From the NCBI GenBank assembly GCA_947650365.1, contig OX393552.1:23781981-23845980 (forward strand): a stretch of 64,000 nucleotides of DNA, read 5' to 3'. Below the pieces are notes generated by a model that saw only the letters and a list, made by a program, of their open reading frames with translations, was not told the DNA's origin and made no database searches. Positions 52,912 through 64,000 of this stretch are shown piece after piece. This DNA comes from Chamaelirium japonicum. Its lineage: Eukaryota; Streptophyta; Magnoliopsida; Liliales; Melanthiaceae. The translations under genes were made by a program, and so were the position numbers. The number at the start of each line of letters is the position of its first letter. The first letter of the stretch is position 1.

Positions 52912-53416
52912 AGGAAGTAAAAAAGGAAGATGAGGCACACCCAAATTTTTTGCTTTAAAAAAATTTATTTTTTTCTTTTTAAAAAATTTAAAATATTATA
53001 ACTGTTATGAGATCGTTCGATCGGATGATTGTCCACCGTCGGATCCCTCCCTTAGATTAGGGTTTCCCATATAATACTTAGGCCATAAGTAAGCTTACCC
53101 TATAAATAATATACGACCCCTTTAGGGTGGGGCACGTTTGACGGCTCTCTTTTTCCCATCTCATAATATGTTATTAACACGAACATATCGAGCCCAATCG
53201 ACCCGTCGTAAGAAAACAGAGAGAACAACGAAGACAAAAGAGAGAGAAGAAGAGAGATGAGAATGGTGAAATAAACAAAGAGGGAAGAAGTCCTGCTCCA
53301 GTCCATTGGCCATGGGTATAGGTTTGAAGTAAGAAGTAATCTAAATTCCAAAAATCCACTTCTCAATAGTATCATCTCAACGTTACTATGATTATCATTG
53401 TAATATTTCTATAATT
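52912..53416 (+). repeat. Promoter-bearing module M6, copy 3
   Basis: Telo-box, TATAAATA and small frame (53168-53260) intact. Confidence 0.82.
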
Positions 53417-55613
53417 TTTTAAATAATAGTAATCATTTAATTATTTGATTATCTAGTTATTTATTGAAATTTGTTATTTTATTTATTTATTAATTATTAT
53501 ATTATTAAATAATTAAATTATGTAACTATTTAATGGTTTAAAATATTAAATAAAGTAATAATGATTTAATTATATAATTAATTTATTTTATTAGTTATTT
53601 CTTTAATTATTATTATTTTTTCAATTAATTTTATTAATTTATTAAATAATAAATTGTTGAAATAATTATTGAATTAATTTTTTATTTAATTAACTAATAA
53701 AATAATTAATTTTTGAATGTAATTTATTTAATTTTTTATAATTTAATAAAATAATTTTTTAATTATTCTGTTACATAATAATTTATTTAAACTATTATTT
53801 ATTTAACTTTTAAATTATTTAATAATAAATTTTTTTTGTTTAAGTAAATAATCAATTTAATATATTTTATTACTAAATAAGTTTTTAAATATTTAAACTA
53901 TAGACTAATTATTTAATTAGTTAAAAAAATTATAATTTAAATAATTCTTTATATAATTATCTAAATAATGAAATTATAATTTTATAATTATTTTAATAAA
54001 TAATTATTCAAAAATTTATTGAAATGTTAATATAATAATTTAATTACATATTAATTTAGTTATATAATTATTGATTAAATTATTTTATATTTCAAAAAAT
54101 TATAATTTAATTAAATTAAGATTTATTGAACTATGGAATAATTGAATAATTAAATTATTTTTTTGTTTCAGTAAATAATCAATTTAATATATTTACTAAC
54201 TAAATAAGTTTTTAATTATTTAAATAATTTAATAATTATTTACTTATTTCAAAAAATTATTATTTAAATAGTTCTTTGTATAATTATCTAATTATTGAAA
54301 TTCTAATTTTATAATTTTTTGAAAAAATAATTATTTAATAATTTATTAAAATAATAATATTTTAATTTTTTTATATAATAATTTAGTTATGTAGTAATTA
54401 AATAAATGATTTTATTATTTCAAAAAATTATTAATTAATATAATTTATTTTTTTAGTGATTATTTAAATATTTAATAAATAAAATACTTAAATATATTTT
54501 TTAAAAATATTGTATAATTATATAATGGAATTATTTTATTAGAATATAAACATAACATAAAGAAATAATTGAATTATTCAAATATTTTATAAAATTATTA
54601 AATAATTTTTTGAATCATTATTCCATAAATTATAATTAATCAAATATTTTTATTATCTACTTATTGAATAATTCAATAATGATTATTGAATTATTTTATT
54701 ATTGAATTATTCAATAAGTAAATAATAAAAATATTTAATTAAATATAACTTATGGAATAAGGATTCAAATAATTATTTAATTAACTTATAAAATATTTAA
54801 ATAATTTTATTATTTCTTTATGTTATTAATATTTTTTCATAGAATAATTCAATTATATAATTATATAATATTTTAATCAAATAATTTAATAATTTAATTA
54901 TTTTATTATTTACTTATTAATTTAAAGTATAAATTATATAAATTAATAAGGTTTTTTGAATAATAAAATAATTTAATCAATAATTACATAACTAAATTAT
55001 TATGGAATAAAATTATTATATTATCATTTAAAAAAATTATAAAATAATTATTTATTTATATAACTAAAATATTAGAGTTTAATTATTTAGATAATTAAAT
55101 AAATATTATTTAAATAAATTTTTTTTAAATAATTAAATCATTAGTCAATTATTGAAATATTTAAAAACTTAATTAGTGAAGAAATATATCAAATAGATTA
55201 TTTACTTAAAAAAATATATTTTTATTATTAAATAATTTCATTTGTTAGATAAATAATAATTTAAATAAAATATTGTATAATGAAATAAATATAAAATTTT
55301 ATTAAATTATGGGATATTAATTGAAATAACTAAAAAAAATAATTATTTAATTAAATAATAAAATAAAACAATAATTTAATAACTATTTACGTATTATTTG
55401 AATAATTAGTTAATTATTTGAATATATAAATATTAAAATATTTTTTTAAATAGTTTAATATTTTTTTTAATAATCAAAGAAATATTTATTGATTTTAATA
55501 TTTAATTAATAAATAATTTCATTATATAAATAATTAAATATTTCTTTAATTATTTAATTATATAATTTTTTTAACTATTTAATTTATTAAACTAATTAAA
55601 TTAATTAAATAAT
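53417..55613. repeat. AT-rich palindromic spacer P8, copy 3
   Basis: Centre at about 54689. Confidence 0.87.
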
Positions 55614-56107
55614 AGAAAGTAAAGATGGAAGATGAGGCAAACCCAAATTTTTTTCTTTAAAAAAATATATTTTTCTTTAAAAAAATTTAAAATATTATAA
55701 CTGTTATAGGATCATTCGATCGGATGACTGTCCACCGTCGGATCCCTCTCTTAGATTAGGGTTTCCCATATAATACTAAGGCCCTAAGTAAGCTTACCCT
55801 ATAAATAATATACGACTCCTTTAGGGTGGGGTATGTTTGACGGCTCTCTCATTCTCCCATCTCATAATATGTTATTAATACGAACTTATCGAGCCCAGTC
55901 GACCCGTCGCAAGAAAGCGGAGAGAGAAACGAAGACAAAAGAGACAGAAGAAGAAAGATGAGAATGAAGAAATAAATGAAGAGAGAAAAAGTCATGCTCC
56001 AATCCATTGGCCATAGGTCTGAAGTAAGAAGTAATCTAAATTCCAAATCTCCACTTCTTAATAGTATTATCTCAACGTTATTATGATTATCATTGCAATA
56101 TTTCTAT
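55614..56107 (+). repeat. Promoter-bearing module M7, copy 3
   Basis: Small frame open at 55869-55961. Confidence 0.82.
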
Positions 56108-58580
56108 AATTTTTTTAATAATAGTAATCGTTTATTTAATTATAAAATAAATTAACTAATTGAAATTTTTTAATATTTAACTTTTTATTAAAATAATAAT
56201 TTTATTTAATTATTTAATTATCTAGTTATTTAATGAAATTTATTATATATTTCATTTATTAATTATTATATTATTAAATAATTAAAATATTTAACTATTT
56301 AATGGTTTAAAATATGAAATAAAGAAATAATGATTTTATTATATAATTAATTTATTTTATTATTTATTTCTTTACTTATTATTATTTTTTAAAAGTATTT
56401 TATTAATTAATTAAATAATAAATATTTAAAATAATAAAATAATTAATTATTTTATTATTCAATAAGTAATTAATGAAAATATTTAATTAATTATGTTTAA
56501 TGAAATAATTATTAATTATTAATTATAAATTATAAATTTTATTATTTTATAAAATATTTTATTAATTTAATTATTTATTAAATAAAGTAATAAAATAATA
56601 TATTAATATAATAAATGATTATTTATTATTTTAAAAAATAGATTATTTTAAAAAATATTTTATTATTTATATGATTAAATAATTAACTAATTATTTAAAT
56701 AATAAGTAAATAGTTATTGAATTAATTTTTTATGTTATTACTTCATGAAATAATTGATTTTTTGATGTAATTTATTTAATTTTTTATAATTTAATTAAAT
56801 AATTTGTTATTTACTTCATTAGATAATAATTTATTTAAATTTTTATTTATTTAACCATAAAATTAATTAATAATTAAATTATTTCTTATTTAAGTAAATA
56901 ATCTATTTAATATATTTCTTTATAAAATTAGTTTTTCAATATTTAAATAATAGACTAATCTATTTAACTAAATTTTTTAAAATAATTTATTTATATATCA
57001 AATAGATTATTTACTTAAAAAATAAATATTTTTATTATTAAATAATTTCATAGGTAAATAAAAAATAAATTACAAAAAATATTTTATAATTAAATAAATA
57101 TAAAATTTTATTAAATTATGAGATATTAATTAAAATAACTGAAAAAAATAATTATTCAATTAAGTAATAAAATAAAACAATAATTTAATAATAATTTACT
57201 TATAATTTAAATAGATAGTTAATTATTTGAATATATAAATAATAAAATATTTTTTAAAAAAGCTTAATATTTTTTTTTATAATCAAATAAATAGTTATAT
57301 AACTATTAATAATTTTAAAATTAATTTAGTTATAGAATTATTAATTAATTTAGTTAGATAATTACTTATTTGAAAAAATTATTATTTAAACAATTCTTTA
57401 TATCATTATTTAATTAGAAAAAAATTAATTTGATAATTATTTCAATAAAGAATTATTTAATAAATTATTTCAATAATAATTTAATAAGTTTATTATATTA
57501 TAATTTAGTTATGTAATTATTAATTAAATTATTGTATTATTTTAAAAAATTAATATATAATATAATTTATTCTTAAAATTATTAATTAAATATTTTAAAA
57601 ATAAAATACATAAATTTATTTTGTTAAAATATTATATAATTATATAATGGAATTATTTTATTAGAATATAATAATAATATAAAGAAATAATAAAATTATT
57701 CAAATATTTTCTAAAATAATTAAATATTATTTGATATCATTATTCTATAAATTATAATTAATCTAATATTTTAATTATTTACTTATGGAATAATTCAATA
57801 ATGACAATTGAATTGTTTCATTATTGAATTATTCAATAACTAAATCATAAAAATATTTAATTAATTATAATTTATGGAATAATGATTCAAATAAATATTT
57901 AATAATTTTGAAAAATATTTAAATAATTTCATTATTTCTTTATGTTATTAATATTTTATAATAAAATAATTCATTTATATAATTATATAATATTTTAATC
58001 AAATAATTAAAGTATTTTATTATTTAAATATTAACTTAATAATATAAAGTATAAATTATATTAATAAATAATTTTTGAAATTAATAAAATAATTTAATCA
58101 ATAATTATATAACTAAATTATTATATAATAAAATTAGTGAAAATATATAGATTATTTACTTAAAAAAATTAATATGTTTATTATTAAATAATATCATAGT
58201 TAAATAATTAATAATTTAAATAAATTATTATATAATTTATTTAATATAAAATATTATGAAATTATAAGATATTAATTGAAATAACTAAAAATAATATTTA
58301 TTTAATTAAGTAATCAAATAAAATAATAATGTAATATATATTTATTTATTATTTAAATAATTAGTTAATATTTGAAATATATGAATATGAAAATATTTCT
58401 TCAGTTAGATTTATAATTTTTTAATAATTAAAAAAATATTTATTTATTTTAATATTTAATTAATAAATTATTAGTTTAAATTATTTAATTATATAGATAA
58501 TTAAATATTTCATTAATTATTTAAATTTTTAATTTATTTAACTATTTAATTTATTAAACTAATTAAATTAATTAAATAAT
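56108..58580. repeat. AT-rich palindromic spacer P1, unit 3/4 junction
   Basis: Centre at about 57810 with the nested dyad. The part inside copy 4 carries the copy 1 variant states. Confidence 0.87.
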
Positions 58581-59088
58581 AGGAAGTAAAGAAGGAAGAT
58601 GAGGCACACCCGAATTTTTGGCTTTAAAAAAATATATATTATTCTTTAAAGAAATTTAAAACATTACAAGTTTTATGAGATCGTTCGATCGGATGACTGT
58701 CCACCGTCGGATCTCTCCCATAGATTAGGGTTTCCCATATTATACTTAGGCCCTAAGTAAGCTTACTCTATAAATAATATACGACCCTTTAGGGTGTGGT
58801 ACGTTTGACGGCTCTTTTTTTCTTTCATCTCAGAATATGTTATCAACACGAATATATCGAGTCCAAACGACCCATCGCAAGGAAACAGAAAGAGAAACGA
58901 AGATAGAAGAGAGAGAAGAAGAGAGATGAGAATGGAGAAATAAACAAAGAGAGAAGAAGTCCTGCTCCAGTCTATTGGCCACGGGTATAGGTTTGAAGTA
59001 AGAAGTAATCTAAATTCTAAAACTCCACTTCTCAATAGTATCATCTCAATGTTATTATGATTATCATTGTAATGTTTCTATAATTTTT
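58581..59088 (+). repeat. Promoter-bearing module M1, copy 4
   Basis: Telo-box, TATAAATA and small frame (58837-58929) intact. Confidence 0.8.
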
Positions 59089-60248
59089 TTAACAATATTA
59101 ATCGTTTATTTACTTATAAAATAATTTTAATAATTAAAAAATTTTAATAATTAAGTTTTTATTAAAATAATTATTTTATTTAATTATTTAATTTTTTAAT
59201 TATCTAGTTATTTAATGAAATTTATTATTTTATTTATTTATTAAAATTATTATTTCAAAAAATTATTCATTAATATAATTTACTCTTTCAATTATTAATT
59301 AAATATTTAAAAATAAAATACTTAAATTTATTTAGTTAAAATATTATATAATTATATATTGGAATTATTTTATTCGAATAAAATAATAACATAAAGATAT
59401 AATTTAATTATTCAAATATTTTATTAAATAATTTAATAATTATTTGAATTATTATTCCATAAATTATAATTAATCCAATATTTTTATTATTTACTTATTA
59501 AATAATTCAATAATGATTATTGAATTATTTTATTATTGAATTTCTCAATAAGTAAATAATAAAAATATTTGATTAATTATAATTTATAGAATAATGATTC
59601 AAAAATTTATTTAATTATTGAATCAATAATTTATTCAAAAAAATTATTCGATTATCATTTAAATAAATTATTAAATTATTATTTATTTTTATAACTAAAA
59701 TATTAGAATTTAATTATTTAGATAATGAAATAAAGAATTATTTAAATAATTAATTATTTAGTCATTTATTAAAATATTTAAAAACTTAATTAGTAAAGAA
59801 ATATATCAAATAGATAATTTACTTAAAAAAATAAATATTTTCATTAGTAAATAATTTTATAGTAAAATAAATAATAATTTAAATAAAATATTATATAATA
59901 AAATAAATAAAATTTATTAAATTATGAGATATTAATTGAAATAAGTTAAACTATTAATTATTTAATTAAGTAATAAAATAAGACAATAATTTAATAACTA
60001 TTTACTTATTATTTAAATAATTAGTTAATTATTTGAAAATATGAATTATAAAATATTTTTTAAATTGCTTAATATTTTTTTTAATAATCATTAAAATATT
60101 TATTGATTTTAATATTTAAATAATAAATAATTAGTATAAATAATTTAATTATATAGATAATTAAATATTTCTTTAATTATTTAATTATTTAATTATTTTA
60201 TTTATATAACTATTTAATTTATAAAACTAATTAAATTAATAATATAAT
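59089..60248. repeat. AT-rich palindromic spacer P2, copy 4
   Basis: Centre at about 59523; copy 1 variant state (gaatttctcaataag). Confidence 0.8.
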
Positions 60249-60702
60249 AGGAAGTAAATAAGGAAGATGAGGCACACCCGAAGTTTTTGCTTTAAAAAAA
60301 CTTATATTTTTCTGTAAAAAAGTTTAAAACATTACAACTATTATGAGATCGTTCGATCGGATGATTGTTCACCGTCGGATCTCTCCCATAGATTAGGATT
60401 TCCCATATAATACTTAGGCCCTTAGTAAGCTTAGCCTATAAATAATATACGACACCTTTAGGGTGGGGTACGTTTGACGGCTCTCTCTTTCTCCCATCTC
60501 ACAATATGTTATCAACACGAATATATCGAGCCCAGCTAATCCGTCGCAAGAAAACGAAGAGAGAAACGAAGACAGAAGAGAGAGAAGAAGAGAGATGAGA
60601 ATGGAAAAATAAATGAAGAGAGAAGAAATCCTGCCCCTGTCCATTGGCCACGGGTATAGGTTTGAAATAAGAAGTAATCTAAATTTTAAAACTCCACTTT
60701 TT
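60249..60702 (+). repeat. Promoter-bearing module M2, copy 4 (3' truncated)
   Basis: Copy 1 variant state (CGAAGTTTTT, ACGACACC) with one private change near 60638. Small frame open at 60506-60598. Confidence 0.8.
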
Positions 60703-61287
60703 ATTAGAATGTAAACATAACATAAAGAAATAATTGAATTATTCAAATATTTTATAAAATTATTAAATAATTTTTTGAATCATTATTCCATAAATTATAA
60801 TTAATCAAATATTTTTATTATCTACTTATTGAATAATTCAATAATGATTATTGAATTATTTTTTTATTGAATTATTCAATAATTAAATTATAAAAATATT
60901 TAATTAAATATAATTTATGGAATAAGGATTCAAATAATTATTTAATTAACTTATAAAATATTTAAATAATTTTATTATTTCTTTATGTTATTAATATTTT
61001 TTCATAGAATAATTCAATTATATAATTATATAATATTTTAATCAAATAATTTAATTATTTAATTATTTTATTATTTACTTAATAATTTAAAGTATAAATT
61101 ATATAAATTAATAAGTTTTTTACAATAATAAAATAATTTAATCAATAATTACATAACTAAATTATTATGTAATAAAATTATTATATTATCATTTAAACAA
61201 ATTATTAAATAATTATTATGTAATAAAAACTAAGTCTGGAATTATTAAATTATTAAATAATTATTAAATTATAAATTATTATGTAAT
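60703..61287. repeat. AT-rich palindromic spacer P3, copy 4
   Basis: Centre at about 60854. The AT tract between the duplicated satellite edges is 11 bp shorter than in copy 1. Confidence 0.8.
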
Positions 61288-61639
61288 AAAAACTAAGTCT
61301 GGAATGCACACTCCGAAGCGTGGCGCACCGAAGACCGGCCAAAATTCGCCCGAAAAACTAAGTCAAAAACGCGCACCCCGAAGCATGGTACATTGAAGTC
61401 CGACCAAAATTCGCCCGAAAAACTAAGTCTAGAACGCTCACCCCGAAGCGTGGTGCACCGAAGACCGGCCTTGCTCGAAATACTAAGTTTGGAAGGCGCA
61501 GCCCGAAGCGTGGCGCACCAAAGACTGGCCGAAATTCACCCGAAAAACTAAGTCTGGAATGCGACCCCAAAGCGTGGCGCACCGAAGACCGACCGAAATT
61601 CGCTTGAAAAACTCAGTCTGGAACACGCATCCCGAAGCT
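61288..61639 (+). repeat. 65-bp satellite island A, copy 4
   Basis: Same monomer order as the other copies. Confidence 0.93.
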
Positions 61640-62545
61640 AAAATTTTAATTTGATAATTATTTCAATAAAGAATTATTTAATAATTTATTTCAATAATAA
61701 TCTAATAAGTTTATTATATAATAATTTAGGTATTTAATTATTAATTAAATTATTATATTATTTCAAAAAATTAATAAATAATATAATTTATTCTTAAAAT
61801 TATTAATTAAATATTTTAAAAATAAAATACTTAAATTTATTTTGTTAAAATATTATATAATTATATAATGGAATTATTTTATTAGAATATAATAATAACA
61901 TAAAGAAATAATAGAATTATTCAAATATTTTATTAAATAATTATTTGAATCATTATTCCATAAATTATAATTAATCCAATAATTTTATTATTTACTTATT
62001 GAATAATTCAATAATGATTATTGAATTATTTTATTATTGAATTATTAAATAAGTAAATAATAAAAATATTTAATTAAATATAATTTATGGAATAATGATT
62101 TAAATAATAATTTAATTATTATATAAAATATTTAAATAATTTTATTAATTCTATATTTTATTAATATTTTTTAATAAAATAATTCAATTATATAATTATA
62201 TAATATTTTCATCAAATAATTTAAGTATTTTATTACTTCAATATTTAAGTAATAATTTAAAGTATAAATTATATTAATTAATAATTTTTTAAAATAATAA
62301 AATAATTGAATAAATAATTATATGACTAGATTATTATGTAATAAAATTATTAGATTATCATTAAAATAAATTATTAAATAATTATTTATTTATATAACTA
62401 AAATATTAGAATTTAATTATTAAGATAATTAAATAAAGAATTATTTAAATAATAATTTTTTGAAATAATTAAATAGTTAGTCAATTATTGAAATATTTAA
62501 AAATTTAATTAGTGAATAAATATATCAAATAGATTATTTATATAA
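61640..62545. repeat. AT-rich palindromic spacer P4, copy 4
   Basis: Centre at about 62024; same abrupt AT-to-satellite junction. Confidence 0.85.
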
Positions 62546-64000
62546 GACCGATCGAAATTAGATTGAAAAACTAAGTCATAAATGCGCACCCTGAAGCGTG
62601 GCGCACCGAAGACCGACCTTAATTCGCACAAAAAACTAAGTCTGGAGTGCGATCCCAGAAGCGTGGCGCACCGAGGACCGGCCAAAATTCTCCCGAAAAA
62701 CTAAGTCTGGAATGTGCACCCCAAAGCGTGGCGTACCAAGGACATGCAAAAATTCGCTCGAAAAACTAAGTCTGGAACGAGCACCCCGAAGCGTGGCGCA
62801 TCGACGATCGGCCGAAATTCGCCCAAAAAACTAAGTCTGGAACATGCACCCCAAAGCATGGTGCACCGAAAACCGGTCGAAAATTCGTACGAAAAACGAA
62901 GTCTGTAATGCGCACCCCGAAGCGTGGTTCACCAAAGACCGATCGAAATTCATCCAAAAAACTAATTTAGGAACGCGCACCCTGAAGAGTGGCACACTAA
63001 AGACCTGCCGAAATTCGACAAAAAAACTAAGTCTGGAATGCGCACCCTGAAGCGTAGTGCACCGAAAACCGACCGAAATTCGCTCGAAAAGCAAACTCTG
63101 GAACGTGCACACCGAAGCGTGGCGCACCGAAGACCATCCAAAATTCGTCAGAAAAACTAAGTCTGCAATGCGCACCCCGAAGCGTGGCACAACGAAGACC
63201 GGCCGAAATTTGCCCGAAATGATAAGTCTAGAACGCGCACCACGAAGAGTGGCGCACCGAAGAACGACCGAAATTCGCTCGAAAATCTAAGTCTGTAATG
63301 CGCATCCCGAAGCATGGTGCACCGAAAACTAGCCAAAATTCGGTAAAGAAACAAAGTCTAGAACGCGCACCCCAAAGCGTGGTGTAGCGAAAACCGACCA
63401 AAATTCGCACGAAAAACTAAGTCTGGAACGTGCATGATGAAGCGTGGCGCACTGTAGACCGATCGAAATTCTCCCGAAAAACTAAGTCTCGAACACGCAC
63501 CCCGAAGCGTGGTGCACCGAAGACCGGCCAAAATTTATCCAGAAAACTAAGTCTGGAATGTGCACCCCAAAGCATGGCGCACAGAAGACCGGCCAAAATT
63601 TGCCCGGAAAACTAAGTCTGGAACGTGCACCCCGATGCGTGGCTCACCGAGGACCGACCAAAATTCGTCCGAAAAACTAAGTTAGGAACACGCACCCCGA
63701 AGAGTGGTGCACCGAAGACTGGTCGAAATTTACCCAAAAAACTAAGTCTGGAACGCACACCTCGAAGCGTGGCGCACCGAAGACCGACCAAAATTCGATC
63801 GAAATACTAAGTCTGGAATGCGCACCCCAAAGCGTGGCGCACCCAAAACTGGCTGAAATTCACCCGAATAACTAAGTCTAGAATGCACACACCAAAGCAT
63901 GGCACATCGAAGATCGGCCGAATTTCACTTAAAAAACTATGTCTGGAATGCACATCCTGAAGCGTGGAGCACCGAAGACCGACCGAAATTTGCCCAAAAA
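62546..64000 (+). repeat. 65-bp satellite island B, copy 4 (partial, about 22 monomers)
   Basis: Runs off the window end. Lacks the same single monomer as copy 1 (near 63134) and shares its small variants. Confidence 0.95.

Larger units (their letters stand above)
37570..56428. repeat. Higher-order repeat unit, copy 3 (about 18.86 kb)
   Basis: Third full unit, closest to copy 2 in its first part. A private 29-bp deletion near 48250 lies exactly between two copies of a 10-base direct repeat that persist in copies 1 and 2. Confidence 0.97.
56429..64000. repeat. Higher-order repeat unit, copy 4 (partial)
   Basis: First 7572 bp of a fourth unit, cut by the window end inside satellite island B. 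It matches copy 1 almost base for base. Differences I noticed are one substitution in M2 near 60638 and an 11-bp shorter AT tract before island A. Confidence 0.97.

Noticed and set aside
1-64000. Ribosomal DNA spacer or 5S array
   Set aside because: I found no recognisable 18S, 5.8S, 25S or 5S sequence and no tRNA-like cloverleaf within an entire 18.8-kb unit.
1-64000. Organelle (mitochondrial or plastid) or protist AT-rich genome
   Set aside because: No organelle genes in 64 kb, and a tandem nuclear-type satellite structure with CpG decay. The protist alternative is not strictly excluded, but telo-box, TATAAATA and pyrimidine-patch motifs favour a plant.

Overview
The window is non-coding, extremely AT-rich repetitive DNA. 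I find no gene I can defend and no rRNA, tRNA or CRISPR array. It is a nested tandem array with a unit of about 18.7-18.9 kb. Three full units (1-18711, 18712-37569, 37570-56428; the phase is arbitrary) and the first 7.6 kb of a fourth (56429-64000) are present. By eye, most 60-base lines are identical or differ by one or two bases between units.

Each unit has the same order: AT-rich palindrome P1, module M1, P2, M2, P3, short 65-bp satellite island A, P4, long satellite island B, P5, M3 (5' truncated), composite spacer P6, M4, P7, M5 (internally deleted), a short collapsed spacer, M6, P8, M7. The seven modules are diverged copies of one roughly 0.5-kb sequence, all on the + strand. The most intact ones carry a plant-style core promoter: an AGGGTTT telo-box, TATAAATA, and a pyrimidine-rich patch. 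The AT spacers are large imperfect inverted repeats. Eight palindrome centres per unit share a common core, and the best spacers have arms of about 0.8-1.1 kb. An older module-plus-palindrome monomer of about 2.7-3.0 kb is therefore visible beneath the 18.8-kb unit. The two satellite islands are about 60% GC and CpG-rich, and sit where modules would be expected.

The likely source is a flowering-plant nuclear genome, inferred from the telo-box, TATAAATA and pyrimidine-patch arrangement and the methylated-CpG-like decay in the satellite. The species is not identifiable from the sequence. The setting is probably a heterochromatic or centromere-like satellite block.

The parts may interact. Promoter-bearing modules read directly into palindromes, so any transcript would fold into long hairpin RNA. 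The palindromes themselves are expected to drive deletion, duplication and conversion, and traces of all three are visible. A 30-codon reading frame just downstream of the TATA box is open in all 17 module copies that retain the region, but its substitution pattern does not show selection.
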